Source of the DNA: Chloroflexota bacterium
GTDB lineage: Bacteria; Chloroflexota; Dehalococcoidia; RBG-13-53-26
Direction: 5' to 3'
NCBI GenBank assembly: GCA_030616195.1
Contig: JAUWXW010000002.1
Coordinates: 1 to 29,917, forward strand
Length of the DNA stretch: 29,917 bases
Below the pieces are notes generated by a model that saw nothing but the letters and a program-made list of their open reading frames with translations, made no database searches and was not told the origin of the DNA. How positions within the stretch are numbered: the stretch's first letter is position 1; each line of letters starts with the position of its first letter. This document shows positions 12,997-20,944 of the stretch, one piece after another. A program made the translations under genes and the position numbers.

Positions 12997-15789
12997 ATGT
13001 CTGGGGAAGCCACATCGACTAAATCGATGCGGTTTTCTTTTTGGCGTCCAATACTGCTTGCGGGAGGCGTCGCCAGTCTAGTCGCCACACTTGTCCTGTT
13101 CTCGCTGTCGGTCGATAGGCCCTTCGTCGGCGCGTCGATACGACACCAAGAACAGGGTATTTGGGTGGTTGGCGAAACGGACTACGGAGGCTTGGCTCGG
13201 GAGGCCGGTATTGCTCCTGGCGATGTTGTCTTGGCCGTCAATGGCCAGAGTATCGAAGAATTTATCGAACAACATGGAAGGATACCTCCAGGAGGGATCC
13301 ACGAACTTGAAGTAATTGATAATGCTGGTACGGAAAGAGTTGTGTCAGTTGCTGGGGCTGCATCTTCGAGAGAAGGCTTGTACGAGCCTATAGGCTTTCT
13401 AATCTTGGGCCTGGTGTTTTGGGTCACAGGCAATATCGTCTACGCTAAACGGCCAGGTCACAAAGCGGTTCTGCCCTTATATCTCCTGGGACTCGCAGTT
13501 CCTCTTGCCCTAATGGCGATAATCGCAACGAGTAGATGGAGCACGGGGACGCTAATACTTGAGGCTATCACGTATGTATTGATACCTGGTCTCCTTGTAC
13601 ATTTCTTCCTGCAGTTCCCCCGGGAGAAACGCCTGGTCGCTCTCCACCCATCAATCCTCTACCTTTGCTATGCTCCTGCTATTGTTCCCCTGAGCCTATT
13701 CTTTCTCTTTCGGCAGAGTTGGCATCTTTTCGACCCATATGTTAGAGCCCCGCTATTAGGCTATTTCTCACTCGGGCTGGCAATAGCTGCTGTGAGCCTA
13801 GCGCATAGCTACGTTACGCGACACTCGCTGCAGGAGCGGCAACAAATCAGGATTCTCCTTGTAGGGATGTTAGTCGGTATTGTGCCCTTTGTGGCTCTCA
13901 GCGCTGTGCCTGCTGTCCTAACTGGTGAGCCCTTGGTGGCACCTGGACTCAGCATTATGAGCGCAATTGCTGTCCCCATCACATTGGCTTACATCCTCTT
14001 GAAACGCCAGCTGATGGACATTGACTTCTACCTCGGTCGTGCTCTGGTCTACGGTATGCTGGTTGCCTTCGTGGCATGCGGGTACGTGTTGATAGCTCTG
14101 GGTTTAAGATTGGCGACCAGTACGCTAGAGCAGGCCTCTCTCATCGCTACAGCTGTAGTGTTTAGCACTTTGGTAGCGATTTTCTTTCACCCCTCTAAAG
14201 CAAAGGCGCAGCAGCTAGTCGATCGGTGGCTATTCAGAGAGCGGCTAGCCTATCATCAAGCTTTGACGTCCATAGCGGATACATTGTCCACCTTCAAAGA
14301 TGCCGATAGCTTGGGCCACTTTGTGACCGAGGTGACCACAAAAACGATGCACATCTCGGGATCTTGCCTACTGCTGCACGATGTCTCCAAGGGCTTGATC
14401 ATCAAAGCTGCGGCAGGTGAACTGGCTGACCCTAACATCCAAACTGAGATTGTCAGCGAGGGCCGCCGCTTGTTGGAGAAGAAGGGACCGATAGTTGCTG
14501 CTCCCGAGGGGTTTGCAACTGCGTTGCTGGTCCATCTCTCAGTGCGAGACAGGGCACTTGGCGCTTTGCTATTGGGCCCGAAGGCCAGTGGAGCCAGCTT
14601 CACTGCAGACGAGTTTCAATTTCTTTCTAGCTTTGCAGGCCAGGCGGGATTAGCCATAGAGAACGCCCAGTTGCTGGAGCAAACGAGAGAGCTATCGGTA
14701 ACCGATGAACTGACGGGGCTCTACAACCGTCGCCACTTCTACGACGTACTCGAGACTGAGATGTCCCGCACCCAGCGCTATGACCGGTCTTTTTCTGTGG
14801 TAATGCTAGACCTTGACGGGTTCAAACAATACAATGACAGGTTTGGACACACCAATGGCGATAGCGTCCTGAAATCGCTTGCACGAACCCTCAGGTCATC
14901 ATTGCGGAGGGCCGATACGGCTTTCCGCTACGGGGGTGACGAGTTCACCATCATCTTGCCAGCAACGGATGCTGAGAGAGCTGAGAGGATTATTGATCGT
15001 ATCAGATCAAAATGGTTACTAGCGCCCAAAGCGGACCATCTCGTTCTGGAACGTCCTCTTGGCTTGAGTGCCGGGATCGCTGAGTTTCCTGAGAATGCTG
15101 AAACCGCGGACGGCCTGGTATTCCTGGCCGACACCGCCCTCTACCATTCCAAGAGAGATGGAGGATGCAAAACTACGCTGGTATCTGCTCTGGGGGCACC
15201 TGAGACAGACGTGTTGGACAGGGCAATGGTGGAGCAGGTCTACGCCCTGGCAGCTACGGTAGATGCAAGAGACTCATTTACCTACGGTCACTCAAAGAGG
15301 GTCGCCGCCATATCCGAAATGATAGGCAAAGCAATTGGGCTATCAAGAGATAAATTGGCGACCCTGGACGCTGCTTCTCTCCTCCACGATATTGGCAAGG
15401 TGGGCGTCTCTGACTCGATCCTGACTAAACCTGGTAAGCCAACAGAGGATGAATGGAAACTCATAAGGAAGCACTCTGCTGAAGGAGCGCGGATAGTTGC
15501 CTATGTTACGGGACTGGCACCGCTGGTGCCCGCTATCCGGCACCACCACGAGTGGTATGGGGGGACGGAATACCCGGACGGATTGAAGGGCGAAGATATA
15601 CCCCTTGGCGCCAGGATCATAAGCATAGGTGACGCCTATGACACTATGACTACGCCGCGTACCTATAGGGATGTAGTGTCTCAGCAAGAGGCCCTTGAGG
15701 AGCTCAGGCGATGTTCCGGCACCCAGTTTGACCCTGAGCTTGTTGAGGTGTTCTGCAGGGCCATCGATGAGGCTGCGAAGCAGGACTAG
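12997..15789 (+). CDS. ComP-like membrane receptor fused to GAF-GGDEF-HD-GYP cyclic-di-GMP output
   Basis: 930 residues; ATG with GGGTGA overlapping the stop of the ComQ-like gene. Order: membrane helix (about 18-38); extracytoplasmic PDZ-like domain (about 42-120, GLAREAGIAPGDVVLAVNGQ); six or seven further helices (about 130-395) containing LMDIDFYLGRALVYG; GAF (about 413-565); GGDEF (566-730) with intact GGDEF at 646-650 and an RxxD inhibitory site at 637-640; HD-GYP (about 740-930) with HDIGK (797-801). The GYP motif reads EYP (858-860) in HHHEWYGGTEYPDGL. Bacillus ComP has the same PDZ-plus-helices input half but a histidine kinase output. Here the signal would set cyclic-di-GMP synthesis or hydrolysis. 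Similar input halves occur in other Chloroflexota sensors, so ligand identity is inferred from the operon. Confidence 0.85.
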   Translation: MSGEATSTKSMRFSFWRPILLAGGVASLVATLVLFSLSVDRPFVGASIRHQEQGIWVVGETDYGGLAREAGIAPGDVVLAVNGQSIEEFIEQHGRIPPGGIHELEVIDNAGTERVVSVAGAASSREGLYEPIGFLILGLVFWVTGNIVYAKRPGHKAVLPLYLLGLAVPLALMAIIATSRWSTGTLILEAITYVLIPGLLVHFFLQFPREKRLVALHPSILYLCYAPAIVPLSLFFLFRQSWHLFDPYVRAPLLGYFSLGLAIAAVSLAHSYVTRHSLQERQQIRILLVGMLVGIVPFVALSAVPAVLTGEPLVAPGLSIMSAIAVPITLAYILLKRQLMDIDFYLGRALVYGMLVAFVACGYVLIALGLRLATSTLEQASLIATAVVFSTLVAIFFHPSKAKAQQLVDRWLFRERLAYHQALTSIADTLSTFKDADSLGHFVTEVTTKTMHISGSCLLLHDVSKGLIIKAAAGELADPNIQTEIVSEGRRLLEKKGPIVAAPEGFATALLVHLSVRDRALGALLLGPKASGASFTADEFQFLSSFAGQAGLAIENAQLLEQTRELSVTDELTGLYNRRHFYDVLETEMSRTQRYDRSFSVVMLDLDGFKQYNDRFGHTNGDSVLKSLARTLRSSLRRADTAFRYGGDEFTIILPATDAERAERIIDRIRSKWLLAPKADHLVLERPLGLSAGIAEFPENAETADGLVFLADTALYHSKRDGGCKTTLVSALGAPETDVLDRAMVEQVYALAATVDARDSFTYGHSKRVAAISEMIGKAIGLSRDKLATLDAASLLHDIGKVGVSDSILTKPGKPTEDEWKLIRKHSAEGARIVAYVTGLAPLVPAIRHHHEWYGGTEYPDGLKGEDIPLGARIISIGDAYDTMTTPRTYRDVVSQQEALEELRRCSGTQFDPELVEVFCRAIDEAAKQD

Positions 15790-15811
15790 GCACGTTCGGT
15801 CATTCTGTGCA

Positions 15812-15951
15812 CTGCTCACGCTGGCTGTCAAATTGGGGGTTGGAGCAGAACGCTGCAGGGCTAAGTCCACCTAAGTGGAGACAACCTCGTTCCTTACTAG
15901 AACGAGGCAAAGGACTTATCAAAAGCTCTTCCCTTTTTGCTACCCCATGGT
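15812..15951 (+). repeat. Structured repeat, copy A (left, inverted relative to copy B)
   Basis: About 140 bp related to the reverse complement of 23052-23183. Shared blocks: CTGCTC(AC)GCTGxCTGTCAA at the outer end, GGGCTAxGTCCACCT, TGGAGAC, CTCGTTCCTTACTAGAACGAGG, GACTTAT, and a T-rich block before CCATG. Each copy keeps a strong hairpin: here CCTCGTTC-CTTACTA-GAACGAGG (15885-15907) and TCCAC-CTAA-GTGGA (15865-15878). It begins 22 bp after the receptor gene. Confidence 0.75.
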
Positions 15952-16026
15952 CAACAAAACGCTAGACTGTTAGTTAGACTCTCTTCTGGATTTGTTGAAA
16001 ATGAAAAGCGGCCCAACCTCCGCCTA

Positions 16027-17643
16027 TCATGACGAGGCAGTGCGAAGATGGCCTTTAGACTCACGGTCAATATTGTCAAGCTGTCGGCAAGCAAAATCTA
16101 AGGTTTCAACGTCTATGCTCCCCTTCCTTTGCTCCCTCAGCCTCTGTCCACACTCTTCTGCAACTTGCGCAAGTTGCAACTCATAGGCACAACTTGGCTC
16201 ATTTCTGATCCTGCCCAATTCTGACATACAGCCAGGCACAACTATAGAAATATAGCCTAGTGCTGCCGCCTGCCTTATCTCCCAAGCTTGATCACCTAAA
16301 AGCCCTCTTTCCAGATGTTCAGACAGTGCACACATTACTTTGCGATAGCCATCAGATGCATCCCATTGCACATCTTCAGCCAGTTCTTGTTGCCCCAGGT
16401 ATCGGTGCGCCTTTCCCCCGGCGAGTGTGATCGTCACCGTCGTGAAGCCGCGTGGCAACTTGCTCAACGATGCACGATTTGCAGAAGTCAATTTCAGGAT
16501 TTCATCAGGAAAATCTTGCTGATCTACATAGAACGCGTGCCAACAGGTGCCTTCGCATTTCCCTTTCGAATCGGGTAAAACATCGTCAATGCGCTTGTAT
16601 CCCCTCCTCTTGTATACACCTACAATCTGCACAATGCTGATATCGAAGTCTGCCTTGCTCAGCCTCTCAAATCCTTCAAACTTGGCTCCGATTTGCTTCA
16701 AAGGGCTGAAAACCGGGTCTGGGGAAAGAGCTACCAGTTTAGCTCTTTCAAGTAGCTCAGCCGCGCCATAGGCTATTCTAGCCTGAACTTGGAGGCGTTT
16801 CCGTTTCGCCACCTCTATTTCAAGGCTGGACCCTGTAAAGGTCTGGTATACGCCCCCTAGAAATGCCCTTCTGTTCCACTCTTGAAGCTCATCTGCAAGG
16901 ATCAGGAAACAAAGCTCGGGGCACCCGGCGATTTTCATGCGAGAGAGCAGGCCCGGCTCTGCATGGTGCAGGGCTATCGCCAGTAGAGCGTCAAGCGATT
17001 GTTTTTTGTGCTCAACCTTTAACGTCCTCCAAGTTAGAAATGCGCCCGCGACATCGTGTTCACTCGTGCTTTCCAACCTTCTGCTAAAATACTCTTTCAT
17101 TTCCCTGTAATTTGCACAAATGCTTGTGGCAGCGATGCTGGCCATATCATGTACAAATCTATCATTGTCTTCTTTGCTTGTAGACAGCTCTTTGCTTATG
17201 TCAACAAGCTGGGTCACGTCGTGGAATAAACAAGTTAGCGCCAAAGACCTAGAACTGACTTTGCCATTCATCGTCTTAGCCAGATAAGAAGCTAGAAGAA
17301 AGACCCTGATCATGTGGTCGATGTGATCCCGATAGAACTTCCTTTTCACTTCAGACTTGTTCACCGCCGCCCTCGCTTCCAAATCGGGCATCTTATCAAT
17401 ATATGTTGTAATGGATCTCTGCTTGAACAGCCCTCCCAGTAGCCCCCCTGGGCTGCAACACGCATTGAAAACTCGCCACCCTGAGGACAAGCCTTTACCG
17501 AGTATTGGACCCTCTGACCTCTGTCGGTGCAGCAACTCCTCCAGTTGCTCGGACCACAGATTAAATGCTTGTGTCTCCTCGTCGGAAAGCTGAGCACATT
17601 CTTGCAGGTCGCGAACTAGCCGCCTGTCGGTTACCAGATCCAT
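16027..17643 (-). CDS. HD-domain protein of unknown function
   Basis: 538 residues, ATG with AGGGG eight bases upstream. An HD phosphohydrolase-type core lies in the N-terminal half: YRDHIDHM (H110), LFHD (H141-D142), SEHDVAGAF (H196), ALHHAEP (H226-H227) and LADELQEW (D251), so the metal ligands appear complete. Such domains cleave nucleotides or phosphodiesters. Before it is a Cys/Gly-rich segment (NACCSPGGLLGGLFK, 60-74). Residues 330-538 match nothing I know; there is no membrane segment. Downstream of, and codirectional with, the PD-(D/E)XK gene (105 bp gap), possibly one transcript. Not a relA/SpoT or dGTPase by visible motifs. Role in defence is suggested only by the neighbours. Confidence 0.75.
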   Translation of the reverse strand: MDLVTDRRLVRDLQECAQLSDEETQAFNLWSEQLEELLHRQRSEGPILGKGLSSGWRVFNACCSPGGLLGGLFKQRSITTYIDKMPDLEARAAVNKSEVKRKFYRDHIDHMIRVFLLASYLAKTMNGKVSSRSLALTCLFHDVTQLVDISKELSTSKEDNDRFVHDMASIAATSICANYREMKEYFSRRLESTSEHDVAGAFLTWRTLKVEHKKQSLDALLAIALHHAEPGLLSRMKIAGCPELCFLILADELQEWNRRAFLGGVYQTFTGSSLEIEVAKRKRLQVQARIAYGAAELLERAKLVALSPDPVFSPLKQIGAKFEGFERLSKADFDISIVQIVGVYKRRGYKRIDDVLPDSKGKCEGTCWHAFYVDQQDFPDEILKLTSANRASLSKLPRGFTTVTITLAGGKAHRYLGQQELAEDVQWDASDGYRKVMCALSEHLERGLLGDQAWEIRQAAALGYISIVVPGCMSELGRIRNEPSCAYELQLAQVAEECGQRLREQRKGSIDVETLDFACRQLDNIDRESKGHLRTASS

Positions 17644-17748
17644 GCACTACCCCTGCTCAGATTGTATTTATTATTGGGAACTCCTCTGGATCATTCAGCA
17701 CATAGAATTCCCGGGACCTACGCCTCGCTGAGGCGATCAAACATTCTG

Positions 17749-18477
17749 TTAGCCACTTGTAAGGTTCGCGAGACTGGCTATCTGGATTAATCGCTCGAGC
17801 GACTCGCAGTCCCGGCACCCGAGCGTGTGCGCGGGCGGCATCTCCTCGTCGCCTATCTCATTGACCCGCTGGAGCAATTCTTCAATGAATTCGTCTGGCT
17901 TGATTTCGACGCTCACCGCTTTCGGCTTGAAGCCCAGCATCAGCTGGCCCTCTGAGCGGCTCAGCAGGCTTGGGTTCGAGTCGAAATCCGTGTCCGGCTC
18001 CAAGTACACCAGGGTCAGGGTCGATGCCGGGGAGAAGACGGTTCGGTTCCCGATGTAGGCGTACGCGTTCAACTGAACCTCGTATCTGGGGAAAAGCTCG
18101 CCTTGGGTGGCTGTGAACCTGGCGGTCTTGTAGTCCACTATGTGGTATGCACCGCCTTCCAGCTGGAAAACATCATCGGGTACTCCCCGGAGCGTGACGC
18201 CTGTTTGAGGATTGGTAATGGAGAACTGCCGCCACGAGGGCACTTTCTCCGGTTTGACCACCTCGCCAACTTGTGGAAACCAGTCAGGCAGTTTCTGCTC
18301 TCTATCCCAGTACCTGTGCACAACATTCTTGATATATGCGTCGATGGAGCTGAATATGCCGGGCATAGGTATTTGGAAAGGTAGCCTGTCGCACTTAAGC
18401 TTTATCCAGAAGCATCTAGGGCAGAAATCGGGGAAGGCAAGATCCCCGAGCGTTCCAGCTGAGATGGTCAAGGGCAT
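17749..18477 (-). CDS. PD-(D/E)XK nuclease family protein with two Cys pairs (RecB/Cas4-like)
   Basis: 242 residues; strong GGGGGAGGAAA site before the ATG. Nuclease core motifs in order: RGVPDD (D101), VDYKT (D115, K117), then YEVQLNAYAY (Q135, Y139), as in RecB/Cas4-type PD-(D/E)XK enzymes. A CPRC pair near the N-terminus (C19, C22) and a CRDC pair near the C-terminus (C221, C224) flank the core in the way iron-sulphur-cluster Cys do in Cas4 and AddB, although the spacing is not identical. There is no CRISPR array or cas gene in the window. Upstream partner of the HD protein. Its promoter overlaps a 19-bp inverted repeat. Confidence 0.82.
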   Translation of the reverse strand: MPLTISAGTLGDLAFPDFCPRCFWIKLKCDRLPFQIPMPGIFSSIDAYIKNVVHRYWDREQKLPDWFPQVGEVVKPEKVPSWRQFSITNPQTGVTLRGVPDDVFQLEGGAYHIVDYKTARFTATQGELFPRYEVQLNAYAYIGNRTVFSPASTLTLVYLEPDTDFDSNPSLLSRSEGQLMLGFKPKAVSVEIKPDEFIEELLQRVNEIGDEEMPPAHTLGCRDCESLERLIQIASLANLTSG

Positions 18478-18556
18478 TTTCCTCCCCCTTTGAACCCTTT
18501 CAGCCTACTCCGTCAATATTGATTCGCTTGTTCTTGCACGAGGTTAACTGAGCAGT

Positions 18557-18589
18557 CGCAATATATCATATTGCGTATCATGATTTCAA
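18557..18589 (-). promoter_or_regulatory. Promoter overlapped by a 19-bp inverted-repeat operator
   Basis: CGCAATAT-ATC-ATATTGCG (18557-18575) is a perfect inverted repeat. On the minus strand it covers the -10 TATATT (18560-18565) and half the spacer of a promoter whose -35 is TTGAAA (18584-18589, 18-bp spacer). This is classic repressor geometry for the PD-(D/E)XK/HD transcript, in the divergent region before the 575-aa gene. Confidence 0.6.
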
Positions 18590-18724
18590 TAGCAAGGCTC
18601 GCTGGGCAGTCCTATTTGGACCAGATATTCAGATCACCTGAAAAAATGTTATTGCGCTAACAGCGATTCACACTCCTCTCTTTGACATACTGCTTTTCAA
18701 TGACTGCACTCAATCGCAGATAAT

Positions 18725-18937
18725 ATGGATTCTGCCCTTAGTCATATCCAGAATTCTGTAAATACGTATCTAAATGAGCAAGATTGTAAAACAACTGGGT
18801 ATGATGTTACTATCTCATATATGGATAGCCTATTTGATGGCCGAGATAGATGGAGGCCATTCTTAAGATTGAGTTGCTCGAGGATAGGTATTGGATATCA
18901 GGCAATCAATTTCATCTCTTCTCAAGAATACCCTTAG
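18725..18937 (+). CDS. Possible 70-aa protein overlapping the next gene
   Basis: 70 residues, MDSALSHIQNSVNTYLNEQD... ending FISSQEYP, overlapping the start of the 575-aa gene by 47 bp in another frame. There is no clear Shine-Dalgarno and no family is recognised. It may be real and translationally coupled, or the frame may once have been joined to the next gene by a single indel. The rest of the 18478-18890 gap holds the operator described separately. Confidence 0.3.
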   Translation: MDSALSHIQNSVNTYLNEQDCKTTGYDVTISYMDSLFDGRDRWRPFLRLSCSRIGIGYQAINFISSQEYP

Positions 18938-20618
18938 AGACGCGGGTCTTACTGATGGGGCCACATATGAAGAGGGCGACCTGAGGCCTGTTCTACTTAG
19001 CTTCTTGGGGGTTCTTGAGTCTCTGACCTCTGACGTTTGCAGGCCCTATAACTCTTTCGGGCTACTTTGTGCACTCCAGCACCGTATTCCATTTGGAATC
19101 TCAACCCCTCGAAAGGGATTTGAACCTGATGCACAAATACTCTTTAATGATGCTGCCGCCTTGGCCTTTCGATTTTCCTCGTCAACCGAGGATGCCAAGG
19201 TGAAATTTACACCTGCTGACTACGACAAAGTCGCCGCAACTGACGATCTATCTTGGTTAAATGACTTCCCCTGGGCTGTTGAGAACATATACGCCCTTGT
19301 TGGTGCAATTAACTATGTAGTCAAGAGTCTTCGAAATCTTGGCAAAGGTGCTATGGGGATACCCAATTTTAAATCAGATGATATTTCTACAATACTGACA
19401 GTTAAAATGCCGTCACAATTAAGACAAAAGGTACGCAAGTATGATGAACGCGTAATTCAAAATGCAGATGTTCTTATGCTCTACGGCCTGCCTGGAGCTG
19501 TTTCTGAAGCTAGGGGACCGCTATGCTATGTTGTCATACACCCCAATTGGTCTGAATTTCGCAAAGGGAATACAAGTCCACCTCCGAAAGCACAGTTGTT
19601 AAACATGCAAGGGCTTTATGCGGCTACTACCCTGCATGATCAGGAAGTTAAGCGAATATTTGGGTCACGAGTCTATGTTGAAGATTTGTTCGCCTTTCTA
19701 GCCACACTCTTTGAACCCTTGATTGAGAAGGTTCACCAAGCAGAACGCTTTGCTGGGCAAGGATACACTTTTTCTCAAGAAGAAGACCTCATTAAGTACA
19801 TTGTACGTAGAGCGCCTGATGTCTATGCTCATTGCTATGAGCAACTGTTTCAGCATTGCTATCCTGGAATCATTCTTGAATGCTTCACACACGAATACTG
19901 GCAGGAGGTCGCGCCCAAATTGCTTGATTTCATTTCGCATGATTTTGAATCTAGACATTCTATCGATTGCCAATTATTTCGTCCTAAGCGATTTGCCTAT
20001 AGATGTGATTGTGGGGCAATTTTCCTACATTTGGGATCCGTCACTCATTTCTTTGCCCATCTATGGGACGGCTTCGAACCAACGGGCGACTTCCATAGCA
20101 TAAAGGGTCCTATATTTGAAGAACTTCTCCTCAATTTACTCGAATCAATTGAGGGATTCACCCGTATTTGGGATACGGGTCGAAAACTAAAGTTCCCTGT
20201 GGAAGGCAAGATTGGTACGGATATTGACGTGTTTATTCGCAGAAAAGAACTGGCCTTCCTAATCAGTTGCAAATCTTACAGTATAAATCGCAAATACGAA
20301 CTCGGTGATGGCCAGGCCTGCTGGGATAGGTCAGAAACGGCAAAATCATGGTTTCGATTTGCTTATGAGTCGGTCAAGGTTATTGCTGCCCACCACCAAG
20401 AATTACATATACCTCCTGAAATTGAAGGTATATGCCCCCTTGTTTGTACTGGCTGGCCTGAGTATTTGCATGAACCATCTGAGCAGTATTATATGGAAGA
20501 TGGGACACCTAGAATAGCAACAATAGATGAAATCCGGCATTTTTTCGAAAGCATGGATGATATTAAGGCGAATAACTTACTGCATGACGCTTATACGGTT
20601 CTTATAAATTCCCCTTAA
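18891..20618 (+). CDS. Unknown 575-aa protein with a PD-(D/E)XK-like C-terminal region
   Basis: 575 residues from a TTG (GAGGATAGGT upstream; an in-frame stop two codons earlier excludes a longer version). The N-terminal 400 residues are not recognised; they include a CDCG motif (372-375) and a nearby HFFAHLW that could bind zinc. The C-terminal part resembles a restriction-type nuclease: a helix with E410/E411 (GPIFEELLLNLLE), then GTDIDVFI (D444, D446), a turn, and LAFLISCKSYS with K461. The usual acidic residue of (D/E)xK is Ser here, so activity is uncertain. Base composition is more AT-rich than the flanks, suggesting transfer. Forms an island with the nuclease, HD and AlbA_2 proteins. 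Confidence 0.72.
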   Translation: MDIRQSISSLLKNTLRDAGLTDGATYEEGDLRPVLLSFLGVLESLTSDVCRPYNSFGLLCALQHRIPFGISTPRKGFEPDAQILFNDAAALAFRFSSSTEDAKVKFTPADYDKVAATDDLSWLNDFPWAVENIYALVGAINYVVKSLRNLGKGAMGIPNFKSDDISTILTVKMPSQLRQKVRKYDERVIQNADVLMLYGLPGAVSEARGPLCYVVIHPNWSEFRKGNTSPPPKAQLLNMQGLYAATTLHDQEVKRIFGSRVYVEDLFAFLATLFEPLIEKVHQAERFAGQGYTFSQEEDLIKYIVRRAPDVYAHCYEQLFQHCYPGIILECFTHEYWQEVAPKLLDFISHDFESRHSIDCQLFRPKRFAYRCDCGAIFLHLGSVTHFFAHLWDGFEPTGDFHSIKGPIFEELLLNLLESIEGFTRIWDTGRKLKFPVEGKIGTDIDVFIRRKELAFLISCKSYSINRKYELGDGQACWDRSETAKSWFRFAYESVKVIAAHHQELHIPPEIEGICPLVCTGWPEYLHEPSEQYYMEDGTPRIATIDEIRHFFESMDDIKANNLLHDAYTVLINSP

Positions 20619-20944
20619 AAGTTGGCTAGGAATGATCATTCCTGTGTACGTAGTCAGCAAAGGTATGACAATATGGCCCTATAATTAATGGGTATTTAAT
20701 AGGCCATTGCCTTGCTCCCTAGCAGTTCCATTGTAATCCCTTCTTGCATGTAATGTCCTTTTTGCTTGCTTTTTTCAGACGATACTTTATTTCCCTGGGG
20801 AGCGGGAGCAAGCCCCTAGGTGCCTATCAACTTTTGTTACAAATGTATTCCTTTTCTCATGATGATCTACAGCCTCAGCAATTGCTGGCTAGAAACCAAT
20901 CCCGTTTTTATTGAATATAGCAACTAGAAAAGATAGAATAAACT
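20619..20944. other. 326-bp intergenic region with a 16-bp palindrome
   Basis: AGGAATGATCATTCCT (20628-20643) is a perfect palindrome 10 bp after the stop of the 575-aa gene; no T run follows. A GC-rich dyad CCTGGGG...CCCCTAGG lies near 20795-20820. No ORF of note. The right end carries the promoter of the AlbA_2 gene. Confidence 0.45.
20911..20939 (+). promoter_or_regulatory. Promoter TTGAAT-17-TAGAAT adjoining the start codon (leaderless transcript?)
   Basis: -35 TTGAAT (20911-20916), 17 bp, -10 TAGAAT (20934-20939). The start of transcription would fall at about 20945-20948, exactly on the GTG/ATG that opens the AlbA_2 gene. Confidence 0.5.

Noticed and set aside
15790..16026. A ComA-like response regulator after the receptor
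   Set aside because: The region holds only the structured repeat; no receiver or LuxR-type domain is encoded nearby, and the receptor has no kinase that would need one.
17749..18477. CRISPR-associated Cas4
   Set aside because: No CRISPR repeats or other cas genes occur anywhere in the window, and the Cys spacing differs from Cas4.
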